Origin: Desulfobacteraceae bacterium
GTDB lineage: Bacteria; Desulfobacterota; Desulfobacteria; Desulfobacterales; Desulfobacteraceae
DNA: 51,300 bases
NCBI GenBank assembly: GCA_016744295.1
Contig: JADGEQ010000048.1
Span: 1 to 51,300, forward strand
Reading direction: 5' to 3'
How positions within the stretch are numbered: the stretch's first letter is position 1; each line of letters opens with the position of its first letter. A model generated the notes under the pieces. That model was given only the letters and a program-made list of their open reading frames with translations, ran no database searches and was not told the DNA's origin. Made by a program: the position numbers and the translations under genes. Shown here one piece after another: positions 41,075 to 49,970 of the stretch.

Positions 41075-42628
41075 ATGAATATATTTGAAGGAACCATCAT
41101 CACCTGTGACGACGAGGATACGGTCTGCAGATATCTTGTAGAGGAAAACGGACAAATCGCATATACGGGAAACAAACTTCCTGAAAAATATTCAAGGCAA
41201 AAAATAACCGCATTGGATAAAAAGGCGCTGATTCCCTCTTTTGGGGATTCCCATCTCCACTTTTCATCCTATTCCCTTTTTTCATCCACCCTGGATGTGA
41301 GGGAAGCAAAAGATTTTTCCTCCCTTTCTGATATTATTTCCACCTATGTTCAAAAGGCCAACCCCAAGGTAGTCCTCGGATTCGGCATATCAGCCCATTC
41401 TCTTATTGAACAGCGGATGGTGACAAGAATTGAGCTGGATAAAATGGAAAAAAGACCGATCATGCTTGTCAAGTATGACGGCCATGCCGCAGTCATAAAT
41501 ACGGCCTTAAGGGATCTTCTGCCAAACAAAATCCAAAAATTAAGGGGATATGACAAGGATAGTGGACAGCTTTTCCAGGAGGCTTTTTTTGCCGCCACAG
41601 ATTTTATGACCGCAAAGGTCTCTGTTCTCGCACTCATGAAACACATGCTTTCCACAGTGGATGCCATGGCAGCCAGGGGCATCTCCCTGGTTCACCCGGC
41701 CGAAGGCGTCGGGTTTGTGCTGGACCTGGACGTTGACCTTGTTCGCTTGCTTGCAAGGGGGCTTTCAAATCCCTTCCAATTCAGGATTTTTTTCCAGACC
41801 ATGGAAACCAAAAAGGTGTTAAAACGGAAACTTCCCAGAATCGGAGGGTGTTTTGCCACTGCCCTGGACGGGTGTTTTGGTTCCTGTGATGCCGCCCTTT
41901 TGAGTCCCTATGAACAGGATTCCCAGAACAGGGGCATCCTGTTTTACACAGACCGCCAGGTGGATGAGTTTGTGCAAAATGCCCATGACCGTGGGCTGCA
42001 AATCCAGCTCCATGCCATTGGCGATGCCGCTGTTGATCAAGCGGTTCAGGCCTTTAACAGGGCATTGAAAAACAATTTCAGAAAGGATCACCGCCACAGT
42101 ATTATCCATGCCTCTCTCATGGGCCAAACAAGCCTTGAACTGTGTGCTGCACACCAAATCGGCATTGCTGCCCAGCCATCCCTGCTCCATTTGAACCTGG
42201 AACCCTATGACTATCTTGAATCGATTCTGGGGCAGCGGGTCAACAAAATTTCCCCCTTCAGAACCATGCTGGACATGGGCATCCATGTGTCAGGCGGATC
42301 CGATGCACCGGTGACACTGCCGGACCCGGCCTTTGGCATGCATTGCGCCTGTAACCACTATGAATCCTCGCAATCAGTCTCCATAATGGAGGCCTTGAAA
42401 ATGTTCACCCGTGAACCAGCCTGGGCCTCCTTTGATGACACGGACAGGGGTAGTCTTGAACCGGGGAAAATTGCCGACATGGCCCTCCTGGACCAGAACC
42501 CTCTGGATATGGACAAACAAGACATTTTTCGCCTGAAAACCGAGAGTCTCTATGTGAAGGGGAAAAAATATGAACCGGGCCAGGGATTGAGCAGGCTTTT
42601 GTGGAATGCCCTTTTTCCCGGACAATAG
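41075..42628 (+). CDS. Amidohydrolase family protein (YtcJ/amidohydrolase_3 type)
   Basis: A metal-dependent hydrolase of 517 residues. Visible are an N-terminal metal motif DSHLHFSSYS, LVKYDGHAA, the later HAIGDAAVDQAV with a ligand His, the IIHASLM segment and SGGSDAPVTLPDP with the catalytic Asp. The C-terminus folds back on the small beta domain (SLEPGKIADMALLDQNPL). YtcJ-like enzymes deacylate or cleave amides or urea-type bonds; the substrate is unknown. No clear ribosome-binding site is seen. Confidence 0.88.
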   Translation: MNIFEGTIITCDDEDTVCRYLVEENGQIAYTGNKLPEKYSRQKITALDKKALIPSFGDSHLHFSSYSLFSSTLDVREAKDFSSLSDIISTYVQKANPKVVLGFGISAHSLIEQRMVTRIELDKMEKRPIMLVKYDGHAAVINTALRDLLPNKIQKLRGYDKDSGQLFQEAFFAATDFMTAKVSVLALMKHMLSTVDAMAARGISLVHPAEGVGFVLDLDVDLVRLLARGLSNPFQFRIFFQTMETKKVLKRKLPRIGGCFATALDGCFGSCDAALLSPYEQDSQNRGILFYTDRQVDEFVQNAHDRGLQIQLHAIGDAAVDQAVQAFNRALKNNFRKDHRHSIIHASLMGQTSLELCAAHQIGIAAQPSLLHLNLEPYDYLESILGQRVNKISPFRTMLDMGIHVSGGSDAPVTLPDPAFGMHCACNHYESSQSVSIMEALKMFTREPAWASFDDTDRGSLEPGKIADMALLDQNPLDMDKQDIFRLKTESLYVKGKKYEPGQGLSRLLWNALFPGQ

Positions 42629-42718
42629 GATAATTTTAAGGGGATATTCTGACGGGACCTACCATCCTACTATGGGGGATCGGTTTAAAAAGCCCTGGGA
42701 GGGATTGAACAGTCGATT

Positions 42719-43210
42719 TTAATCATATGTTTTATCTGTCAATTTGTTGGTCGGATCACCCTCTTCCATCATCCGGGATAAAATCTGTCGTTCTTTTTCC
42801 AGGGGAAGCCGGCCGGTCATTGCCGCAATCCCTACCTTTTTTCCCTCCTGGTTGGTAAAAACTGCTTCAGCCTCTGCCCGCCCCTTTTCCTGAATTTGGG
42901 TAATGGTCACCCGGCACTGAATCCTGTCGTTAAAATAAACCGGGCCCAGAAACTTAAAATTCATACCCGTTGCCAGCCAGCCCACCTGACCGCCAAACTC
43001 GCAAATCATCCCGCCGATTAAAAGTCCGTGGCAAATCAGGTCACTGAACCCTTTTTCATCTGTCCACCGGGTATCGTAGTGGACCGGATTATAATCATTT
43101 GTAAGGTCTCCGAAGGCCATGGTTTCTTGTTTTGTAAACCTGCGGGTATATGTGAATGAATCGCCCGGTGCCAGCCCTTGAACAACTTTTTTTCGAATTG
43201 AATTTCCCAT
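42719..43210 (-). CDS. MaoC family dehydratase (hot-dog fold)
   Basis: A 163-residue (R)-enoyl-CoA hydratase-like protein. The hydratase motif D-x-N-P-x-H is present (LTNDYNPVHYD), followed by GLLIGGMICEFGG and the GMNFKFLGPVYFNDRIQCRV strand. Such single-domain enzymes hydrate enoyl-CoA in fatty acid or related breakdown. It is 119 bp downstream of the M23 gene; no beta-oxidation partner is adjacent. Confidence 0.87.
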   Translation of the reverse strand: MGNSIRKKVVQGLAPGDSFTYTRRFTKQETMAFGDLTNDYNPVHYDTRWTDEKGFSDLICHGLLIGGMICEFGGQVGWLATGMNFKFLGPVYFNDRIQCRVTITQIQEKGRAEAEAVFTNQEGKKVGIAAMTGRLPLEKERQILSRMMEEGDPTNKLTDKTYD

Positions 43211-43328
43211 TTTGCCAGAAGGTTACCCCCACATAAAAGATTTATCCTATAATTTTATGCATACTATCAGATGTATAATATCAGGGGTTTGCTTTTTGGG
43301 TCAATGAAATAAACAGTTACCGCCAGGG

Positions 43329-44630
43329 TTAATTAGGGGGTATCAGGGCCAGATTCTGGGCAGCCTTGATTTTTTCGGAATATTTCATGGATTGGAGGGT
43401 AAACCCATCCATTTCTTCCGACAGTACCGGGTTTGCACTGGCAGTATTTTCTTTGAGGGGGTTCACAGGACGGCCTTGTTTGCGCATACGGAAACACAAG
43501 TGATACCCTGTGGCCAAGCCTGTCTTGCCCACATATCCTATCACATCTCCCTGGAATACCTTTGTATTTTTTTTCATGCCCTTGGCATATTTGTTCATAT
43601 GGAAATAACTGGTTTCATACCCATTAAAATGTCGAATTGTAATATTTCTGCCCATGGTTTTATTGTACCCGATACGGGTGATGGTGCCATCTGCCACAGT
43701 TTTGATGGGGGTATTTCTAGGTGCTGCATAATCCACTCCCGGATGGGCCCGGTATTTTTTTAAAATGGGATGGAATCGCCGGGTTGAAAAAGGGGAGGAG
43801 ATACGAGAATAATTCAAAGGGGTTTTTAAAAATGCTTTTTGCAGGGACTGCCCCTTCTCATTGTAGTACCCCTTGCGTCCATTGGCATCTTCATGCAAAA
43901 ATGCTTTATATACCCTGCCTTGATTGGTGCAAAATGCTGCCTTGACATCTGAATATCCATGGAATTTTCCATCTCTATACCGTTTTCCCACCAAAACTTC
44001 AAATTGATCTCCCGGCTGGATATCCCGTATAAAATCGATATCCCAGGCAAAAATATCTGCCAGTTTCCAGGTAAGGGAGGAATATTCTCCGGATTGTTTG
44101 ATTGCCTCGGACAGGGAAGTTCTGATATCCACAGATATTGTCTCCTGCCGTATTTCATATTCAATGGGATTTTTTGAAATTGAATAGGTATCTGTTTCCT
44201 TCTGAATTACAAGTCTGTCATCTTGGTTGATTTCATACTCGAAGGCCACAAGATTGTCTTCCAGCAGACTTATTTTATAGGGGTGTCCTTTTCTGATCCG
44301 GGTCAAGGGAAAGATGTTTGCACTCCTGCGATCCAGATCATAAATTATTTTCAATGGGAGATAGGTATTCAGCAAGGATGAGGCCGTGTCTCCGGCTTTA
44401 ATGGTTCCCATAATGGTTTTTATTTGGGGGGATGCCATCAGGCTGGGTGCTGTAAAATCTGATACAATTTTTGACATGCGGGGAAAGGAAGTGCATCCGG
44501 TATCAACCACGGGAACAGCCGAGACCAGTATGAAAAAAAGGCTGACACCCATAATTATTTTTTTCGGATATGACCAGACAATCCTTCCTGCCACCACTAT
44601 TCTTTCATTTATCTTCATATACTTCTTCAT
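43329..44630 (-). CDS. M23 family peptidoglycan peptidase with Cys in place of a zinc histidine
   Basis: About 433 residues. The N-terminus is a signal anchor (KIIMGVSLFFILVSAVPVVD), then a LysM-like/OapA-type region, then the LytM domain (~290-410). The zinc motif begins HPGVDYAAP (H and D), and the LytM end motif, normally HLH, reads YHLCFRM, so the last ligand is Cys. It could still bind zinc or be a non-enzymatic activator. I chose ATG 44630 (MKKYMKINER); the frame is open to 44948, but the extra part overlaps thiD and is not conserved in style. The ribosome-binding site is weak. Confidence 0.85.
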   Translation of the reverse strand: MKKYMKINERIVVAGRIVWSYPKKIIMGVSLFFILVSAVPVVDTGCTSFPRMSKIVSDFTAPSLMASPQIKTIMGTIKAGDTASSLLNTYLPLKIIYDLDRRSANIFPLTRIRKGHPYKISLLEDNLVAFEYEINQDDRLVIQKETDTYSISKNPIEYEIRQETISVDIRTSLSEAIKQSGEYSSLTWKLADIFAWDIDFIRDIQPGDQFEVLVGKRYRDGKFHGYSDVKAAFCTNQGRVYKAFLHEDANGRKGYYNEKGQSLQKAFLKTPLNYSRISSPFSTRRFHPILKKYRAHPGVDYAAPRNTPIKTVADGTITRIGYNKTMGRNITIRHFNGYETSYFHMNKYAKGMKKNTKVFQGDVIGYVGKTGLATGYHLCFRMRKQGRPVNPLKENTASANPVLSEEMDGFTLQSMKYSEKIKAAQNLALIPPN

Positions 44631-44730
44631 ATTCCAGGGATACCGCTTTCTCAATAGATTCCGTTTCAACAAGCTGATCATTTTCAGGCAAACTATACAA
44701 AGACAAGAAAATAGTAAAGGTTTTTTAGAA

Positions 44731-45540
44731 CTAGGTCCAAAGATCGTAAAAATGGTGAACCGGGCCGTGACCTTTTCCGGTCTGATACGCTGCCCCGGCC
44801 AAAAGAGCACCAGAGATATAATCCTTGGCATTTTTAACCGCAGTTTCAAGGGCAACCCCTTTGGCCAGATTTGCTGCGATGGCTGAGGAAAGTGTGCAGC
44901 CTGTGCCGTGGGAATTGGGGGTATTGATCCGCTTGCCAAAAAGTTCAATCATGGAGTTGCTTTCAGTTTGGTATAAAAGATCGCAGCTGTCCCCACTTGT
45001 CAGATGCCCCCCCTTTACAAGAACATTGGCAGATCCGAATTTGGCAAGGGCCAGGGCTGCATCAGCCATATCTTCTTTATGTTCAATATGTTGGCCCAAA
45101 AGCACAGATGCTTCGGGAAGGTTGGGGGTGATAAGGGTGGCCAGGGGAAGAAGGGCCGTTTTTAGGGCCTGGACCGCATCCTCCCGGAGAAGGTTGTCCC
45201 CGCTTTTTGAAACCATTACCGGGTCCACCACAATATTAGGGCATTTCCAATCTGATAATTTTTGGGCCACAGTCTCGATGACCCCGGGCGAGTGAAGCAT
45301 GCCAATCTTTACGGCGTCCACCCCAATATCTTCCATGACCGCATCTATTTGCTGGCCGATGAATTCCGGGGGAGCAGGATAGATACCGGTAACCACCCGG
45401 GTGTTCTGGGCGGTGAGGGCCGTGATGGCGGACATACCAAAGCAGCCCAGGGCGGAAAATGTTTTCAAATCTGCCTGGATACCGGCGCCGCCGCCGCTGT
45501 CCGAGCCTGCTATGGTTAATGCCCTGAAATATTTTTTCAT
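44731..45540 (-). CDS. thiD: Hydroxymethylpyrimidine/phosphomethylpyrimidine kinase ThiD
   Basis: Phosphorylates HMP to HMP-P and HMP-PP. A 269-residue ribokinase-fold enzyme with ALTIAGSDSGGGAGIQADLK at the start, ITALTAQNT, the VVDPVMVSKSG segment and the NSHGTGCTLSSAIAANLA anion hole near the C-terminus. The start has AGGAG upstream. Third enzyme gene of the thi series. Confidence 0.95.
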   Translation of the reverse strand: MKKYFRALTIAGSDSGGGAGIQADLKTFSALGCFGMSAITALTAQNTRVVTGIYPAPPEFIGQQIDAVMEDIGVDAVKIGMLHSPGVIETVAQKLSDWKCPNIVVDPVMVSKSGDNLLREDAVQALKTALLPLATLITPNLPEASVLLGQHIEHKEDMADAALALAKFGSANVLVKGGHLTSGDSCDLLYQTESNSMIELFGKRINTPNSHGTGCTLSSAIAANLAKGVALETAVKNAKDYISGALLAGAAYQTGKGHGPVHHFYDLWT

Positions 45541-45585
45541 GATGGTTTCTCCTGTACGGTTGGATTTGTTTAAGGTTGAGTTTGT

Positions 45586-46209
45586 TTAAGGTTGGGTTTT
45601 TTTAAAGTGTGCGCAAAGAGTGCGGGCAGCCCCAAGGGGATCCCGGGCTGAGCAGATGGCAGACACCACGGCAATGGAATGGGCACCTGACTTGATGACC
45701 CGGTCTGCATTTTCGGCATGGATACCGCCAATGGCCACCAGAGGATGCCGGGAATAGGCTCTTATCCGCGCCAGCCCGGCAAGACCCCAGGCAGCCTTGG
45801 TATCGGTTTTGGTGGGGGTGGGAAATACCGGGCTCACCCCGATATAATCCACATCCAGATCCTGTGCCGCAATAACATCTTCCCAACTCTCAACGGACAA
45901 CCCGATGATACGCCCGGGGCCCAGAAGTTTTCTTGCGTGTTCATAGGGCATATCGCTCTGGCCGATGTGCACCCCTGGAGCGCCTGCTGCCAGGGCGATG
46001 TCCACCCGGTCATTGATGAGCAACGGAATCCCGGCGGGCTCCAATATGCTTTTTAAGCCTAGGGCCCGGGCAAGAAAGGTCCGGGTGTCAAGATTTTTTT
46101 CCCTGAGCTGGACACAGGCAACCTTGGCCGCAACCGCCATGGAAACAATGGTTTCAATGGGATAATGGTTGCATGACGCCTGGTCTGTGACCAGATAAAC
46201 ACCCTCCAT
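45586..46209 (-). CDS. thiE: Thiamine phosphate synthase ThiE
   Basis: Joins HMP-PP and thiazole phosphate into thiamine phosphate. A 207-residue TIM barrel: VQLREKNLDTRTFL, LLINDRVDIALAAGAPGVHIGQSDM, IIGLSVESWED, DYIGVSPVFPTPTK and VAIGGIHAENADRVI. 11 bp separates it from thiM. The start follows GGGAG. Confidence 0.95.
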   Translation of the reverse strand: MEGVYLVTDQASCNHYPIETIVSMAVAAKVACVQLREKNLDTRTFLARALGLKSILEPAGIPLLINDRVDIALAAGAPGVHIGQSDMPYEHARKLLGPGRIIGLSVESWEDVIAAQDLDVDYIGVSPVFPTPTKTDTKAAWGLAGLARIRAYSRHPLVAIGGIHAENADRVIKSGAHSIAVVSAICSARDPLGAARTLCAHFKKTQP

Positions 46210-46220
46210 TTTTATTCTCC

Positions 46221-47015
46221 CTAAACCTGTAAATAATCTTGAATATGGGTTTCAGTCAATTGATACAGGGTATCAATAAAATTGAGTTGAAGGCTGGCAG
46301 GCCCCTTTGCTGTTGTGGCAGCCATTTCTCCTGCAATTCCCATAACAGCCATGGCATGGGCTGCTGCCAGGTGCAAATCTGGATTTACCGCTGCAAAGGC
46401 CCCGCAGAGGGCTGTGGCAGTACAGCCCAGACCGGTTACCCTCGGCATCATGGTATCTCCGTTCTTCACACAGCTCATTGCATCCTTTGACACAATATAG
46501 TCGGTTTCCCCGGTGATGCACACCACAGCGCCAAATTTACGGTTCAATTCCCGGGCGGAATCAATGGCCTGTTCCGAAGCCGAGGTTGAGTCAACCCCCT
46601 TGGTGGCCACACTTTCGCACAGTCCCATGATTTCAGATCCATTTCCCCGGATGATGGAGGGAGCTGTGGAATGAATAAGTGCCCTGGCTGTTTGGGTTCT
46701 GTACGGGGTGGCGCCCACCCCAACCGGATCCAGAACAATGGGGATACAGCGTTCCTTTGCCCGGATCATTGCTGCTCCCATGGCAAGGATCCAGGGGTCA
46801 CTCAGGGTGCCGATGTTGATGACCAGGGCACCGGCAATATTTACCATATCCGCAACTTCGGTTTCTGCATGGGCCATGACAGGGGAGGCTCCCAGGGCCA
46901 GCAGGGCATTGGCTGTATTGTTCATCACCACATAATTGGTGATATTATGGACCAGGGGACTGGTTTGCCGGATATTGTCTATATCTTTCCATATGCCGGA
47001 TGGGGTGATGTTCAT
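46221..47015 (-). CDS. thiM: Hydroxyethylthiazole kinase ThiM
   Basis: Phosphorylates the thiazole alcohol for salvage. A 264-residue ribokinase-fold protein with SPLVHNITNYVVMNNTANAL, LVINIGTLSDPWILAMGAA, VLDPVGVGATPYRT, IIRGNGSEI and the VTGLGCTATALCGAFAA anion hole. AGGAGGA precedes the start. Salvage of both halves is implied; no thiC or thiG is here. Confidence 0.95.
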   Translation of the reverse strand: MNITPSGIWKDIDNIRQTSPLVHNITNYVVMNNTANALLALGASPVMAHAETEVADMVNIAGALVINIGTLSDPWILAMGAAMIRAKERCIPIVLDPVGVGATPYRTQTARALIHSTAPSIIRGNGSEIMGLCESVATKGVDSTSASEQAIDSARELNRKFGAVVCITGETDYIVSKDAMSCVKNGDTMMPRVTGLGCTATALCGAFAAVNPDLHLAAAHAMAVMGIAGEMAATTAKGPASLQLNFIDTLYQLTETHIQDYLQV

Positions 47016-47090
47016 GCCGTTTTCCTCCTGTGTGCCAATCTTATAAGATCGTTTATTGGATTATTTATGAAATAGAGTGACTGGAACTGC

Positions 47091-48026
47091 CTACCAGGTA
47101 TGAATCAAAGTTTTTGCCGCTACCCTATTCTTGGTGAGTCCGTGTTCAAGGGCAAAATCGGCAAATGCCTGCCATTTCACAGGGTCATGGCCCAGGGTAT
47201 TTGAAAAATAAGGGAGGGTCAGTTCAAATGCCTGGGTTTCAATTTTTTTGTTTGCCAGGGGCACCGCAGCCAGATACAGGGCCAGGGCCTCCTTTGGGTG
47301 GGCCTTTGTATAGGCAAGGCTTTTTTCAATCGCTTTTACAAATCCGTGGATAGCCGTGGATTTTTTTGCCAACACCCCGGGGCCGCAGACAAAAATCAAT
47401 TCTTCATAATCCGGTATCCCATATTTTTCCAATTCAAAAAATTGCGCCTTATACCCGTGCTGGGCCATCCCCACAGTTTCATAGGTTTTAAAGGGGCCCA
47501 TGACAGCATCCACCTGGTTGGAAACCAGGGCTGGCAGAATGGTAAACCCAACATTTACCGGGGTATAGTCTTTTATCTGGTTGATGCCGGCAAATGCCTC
47601 AAGCATGATATCCATGAGTCCTGGAACCGTATAACCGATCTTTTTACCGGAAAGATCCGAGGGTGTCTTGATGCCTTTGCCCTCAAGAAATAGCAGCGTA
47701 GTCAGGGGGTGGGAAACCAGGGGGGCGATTGCCTTAATATCAAGTCCCTGGTCTGCCGCGATAATGGTCTGGGGCTGGTAGGAAACAGCGATATCCATGT
47801 TGCCCGAAGCTGCCAGCTTCAAAGCATCAGAGGTTTCAGACGGACTGATAATATCCACCTCAATCTTATTGTCTGCAAAATATCCCAAATCCCTTGCCAC
47901 ATAAATGGGCAGATGGTCCACATTGGGAAACCAGTCGAGCATCAGGGTAAGTTTATCACCTGCCCAGAGGGGGGAGACAAACAAAAATAAACCAGCGACA
48001 AATAAACTGAAAACGCGTTTTTTCAT
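47091..48026 (-). CDS. ABC transporter substrate-binding protein for thiamine pyrimidine precursor (ThiY/NMT1-like)
   Basis: A periplasmic receptor of ~311 residues with signal peptide (MKKRVFSLFVAGLFLFVSPL). It belongs to the NMT1/THI5-like group: MLDWFPNVDHLPIYVARDLG at the mature start, PSETSDALKLAASGNMDIAV. The ATG at 48026 has AAGGA upstream; the ATG 33 bp earlier does not. Position behind a TPP riboswitch, between the ABC permease and thiM, supports pyrimidine precursor (HMP or formylaminopyrimidine) binding. Confidence 0.88.
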   Translation of the reverse strand: MKKRVFSLFVAGLFLFVSPLWAGDKLTLMLDWFPNVDHLPIYVARDLGYFADNKIEVDIISPSETSDALKLAASGNMDIAVSYQPQTIIAADQGLDIKAIAPLVSHPLTTLLFLEGKGIKTPSDLSGKKIGYTVPGLMDIMLEAFAGINQIKDYTPVNVGFTILPALVSNQVDAVMGPFKTYETVGMAQHGYKAQFFELEKYGIPDYEELIFVCGPGVLAKKSTAIHGFVKAIEKSLAYTKAHPKEALALYLAAVPLANKKIETQAFELTLPYFSNTLGHDPVKWQAFADFALEHGLTKNRVAAKTLIHTW

Positions 48027-48096
48027 GATGTTTTTCCTTAAAAAATTAAAATATTCCATTTTTATGTATTCTTGTTTTATTCATTTTCAACCGCTA

Positions 48097-48837
48097 TTAT
48101 AACTTCCACCTTACAATCTTTTTTTCCAAAATTCCCACCAAAACCCACAACCCAAGCCCCATGGCAGTGAGCCAGAGGATGGCGGCAAATACCAGATCCA
48201 CCTGGAGGCGGGCATTGGACTGGATCATGAGATATCCAAGCCCCTGCTGGGCCCCCACCCATTCGCCGATGACCGCCCCGATGGTGGCCACGGTAACCCC
48301 CACCCGAAGACCTGCAAAAAACTGGGGCAGGGCCCATGGCCAGTAGAGCAGCCTCAGGGTGTCATAAAAGGAGGCATTCATGAGCCGGAACATTACCCGA
48401 TACTCCGGGTCACAGCTTTTAAGGCCTGAGAGCAGGCTGATGGTAATGGGGAAAAAGATGATGATCCAGGCCATGAACACCTTGGAGGCAATCCCGTATC
48501 CCATCCACACCACCAGCAGCGGTGCAAGGGCAAATACCGGAATGGCCTGGGACGCCACCAAAAACGGCGCAAAGGCTTTTTCCAGATTGGGATTTGCAAA
48601 CATGAGGATAGCCAAGGGGATGGCAGTGGCAAGGGCCAAAAAAATGCCTAGAATGATTTCGGACAGGGTGGTTGCGGCATGGGGCAGTATCAAAGGAGCT
48701 TGCAGGGTTGCCTGGACAAATATAGAAGAGGGGGGGGGCAGGATGAAAACCGGTATCTCCAGGAGACGACAGCCCCCTTCCCAACAGGTTAAAATCAGAA
48801 TAACCAAGGCCGGGGCAATCAAATCAGCCGATTTCAT
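48097..48837 (-). CDS. ABC transporter permease of the thiamine precursor importer (ThiX-like)
   Basis: A 246-residue inner-membrane subunit with five to six TM helices and the EAA loop RLMNASFYDTLRLLYWPWALP that contacts the ATPase. It is of the SsuC/TauC/ThiX type. I chose ATG 48837 with GGAGG upstream; the frame is open four codons more (TTG). It overlaps the ATPase gene by 14 bp, so it is translationally coupled. Confidence 0.9.
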   Translation of the reverse strand: MKSADLIAPALVILILTCWEGGCRLLEIPVFILPPPSSIFVQATLQAPLILPHAATTLSEIILGIFLALATAIPLAILMFANPNLEKAFAPFLVASQAIPVFALAPLLVVWMGYGIASKVFMAWIIIFFPITISLLSGLKSCDPEYRVMFRLMNASFYDTLRLLYWPWALPQFFAGLRVGVTVATIGAVIGEWVGAQQGLGYLMIQSNARLQVDLVFAAILWLTAMGLGLWVLVGILEKKIVRWKL

Positions 48838-49570
48838 TATGCCCTCCAAGCTGTGCCAGCATATATGCTTTGATTTTCAGCAGATCAGGGTCACTGAAAT
48901 GTCGGGGCTTTGGCTGGTCCAGGATAAAAGACTCACTGATAACCATGGGTTGGTTGCTGAGCAGGCAGACTTCATCGGCCAAAAGCAGTGCCTCTTCAAT
49001 GTCATGGGTGATCATGAGAATGGTTTTCTTGAATTCGGTCTGGAGCAGCAATAACAGGGACTGCAAACTTCGCCGGGTAATGGCGTCCAGGGCGGACAGA
49101 GGTTCGTCCAGCAGGATCAAATCCCGGTTGAACATCAGGGTTCTGACCAGGGCACATCGCTGGCGCATGCCCCCGGATACCTCGTTGGGATAATGGGATT
49201 CATACCCGTTTAATCCCAGGCGGACAAAGAGTTTATTTGCCATTATTTTCATCCGGTCCATATCCTGTTTGCCTGTTTTGGCCGGCAGCAGGGAATTTTC
49301 CATCAGGGAAAACCAGGGAAGAAGCAGATCTTTTTGCTGCATATAGGCGGCATGGCGCCCCAGGTGCTCCAAGCTTGTATGGTTCCAGGAGATCTTCCCC
49401 TGGTCCAACCCCATGACCCCGGTAAGCCCGTCAAACAAAGTGCTTTTCCCGCATCCCGAGGGTCCCACCAGAATTTTAAACTGCCCCGTGGCAACCGACA
49501 GATCCAAATTGGAAAAAATCTTCTGTCCATTATAAATTTTTGTTGCACCTGATACCTGGAGCATATTCAT
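48824..49570 (-). CDS. ABC transporter ATP-binding protein (ThiZ-like)
   Basis: The ATPase of the same importer, ~248 residues. Walker A is VGPSGCGKST, the signature is EVSGGMRQRCALVRTLM, Walker B is RDLILLDEPLSALD, and the switch His is in ILMITHDIEEAL. First structural gene after the riboswitch. The frame is open to a TTG at 49585; ATG 49570 (MNMLQVSG) or 49564 is more likely. No strong ribosome-binding site is seen. Confidence 0.92.
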   Translation of the reverse strand: MNMLQVSGATKIYNGQKIFSNLDLSVATGQFKILVGPSGCGKSTLFDGLTGVMGLDQGKISWNHTSLEHLGRHAAYMQQKDLLLPWFSLMENSLLPAKTGKQDMDRMKIMANKLFVRLGLNGYESHYPNEVSGGMRQRCALVRTLMFNRDLILLDEPLSALDAITRRSLQSLLLLLQTEFKKTILMITHDIEEALLLADEVCLLSNQPMVISESFILDQPKPRHFSDPDLLKIKAYMLAQLGGHNEIG

Positions 49571-49595
49571 ACAATTCTTGTTCAAAGCCAGCGTT

Positions 49596-49643
49596 AAAAC
49601 AGACAGTTAAATCAATCAGCTAAATCATAATTTCAGCTGTCTG
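49596..49643 (-). terminator. Candidate expression-platform terminator between TPP riboswitch and the ABC gene
   Basis: On the minus strand CAGACAG (49643-49637) pairs with CTGTCTG (49606-49600) and is followed by TTTT. The 30 bases between can fold into a second small stem (CTGAAAT/ATTTAG). It sits ~60 bp after the aptamer, as expected for transcription control by TPP. Confidence 0.4.
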
Positions 49644-49703
49644 CAAGTGCCAGGCAAAAATATAAATATGGCAATGGGATACACACCCAAGAAAAGAAGA
49701 ATT

Positions 49704-49797
49704 GACTTTCCTTCGCCAGAATTATCTGGAGCAGGTTCCAGGGGTCGAAACGCAACACAGTCTCCTCTCAGCCGATCTTTATCGACTCCCCCAGCCT
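49704..49797 (-). ncRNA. TPP (THI-box) riboswitch aptamer
   Basis: On the minus strand the conserved elements appear in order: GGGGGAG, GGCTGAGAGG, then GGAACCTGCTCCAG followed by ATAATTCTGGCGAAGGAA. These are the THI-box core (CUGAGA, ACCUG-x-UCxxGAUAAUxCxxGCGnAGGGA), with P1 closed by GGCT/AGTC. It precedes the ABC importer and thiM-thiE-thiD, so it should shut down the whole thi operon when TPP is plentiful. Confidence 0.93.
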
Positions 49798-49908
49798 ACC
49801 ACTGCATTTTGCACTGGTGGCCGAAGATATCATGCAAGGAAAGAGCTTGTCAATCATTGTCCCATAATGACAAACATAAGGCTCATGCAATTGGGTCATA
49901 AAAAATAT

Positions 49909-49934
49909 CATATTTCTATAATTCTAAAAATATG
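49909..49934. promoter_or_regulatory. Candidate ArsR operator
   Basis: A 26-bp imperfect palindrome CATATTTCTATAA-TTCTAAAAATATG with 11 of 13 pairs matching, directly before the -35 element of the arsR-like gene. AT-rich 12-2-12 type sites are typical for ArsR/SmtB repressors. Confidence 0.6.
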
Positions 49935-49935
49935 G

Positions 49936-49964
49936 TTGACGAATAATAAATCAATCAATATAGT
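49936..49964 (+). promoter_or_regulatory. Promoter of the arsR-permease unit
   Basis: TTGACG (49936-49941), 17 bp, TATAGT (49959-49964). The ATG follows only 6 bp after the -10, so transcription would begin at or about the start codon, giving a leaderless message. The alternative is that this is a chance match and the start is served by the weak GGA at 49966. Confidence 0.55.
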
Positions 49965-49970
49965 TGGATC

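Noticed and set aside
43329..44948. Long version of the M23 peptidase starting at 44948
   Set aside because: The extra 106 codons overlap thiD, have no ribosome-binding site and no signal-peptide logic; the membrane anchor comes just after the ATG at 44630.
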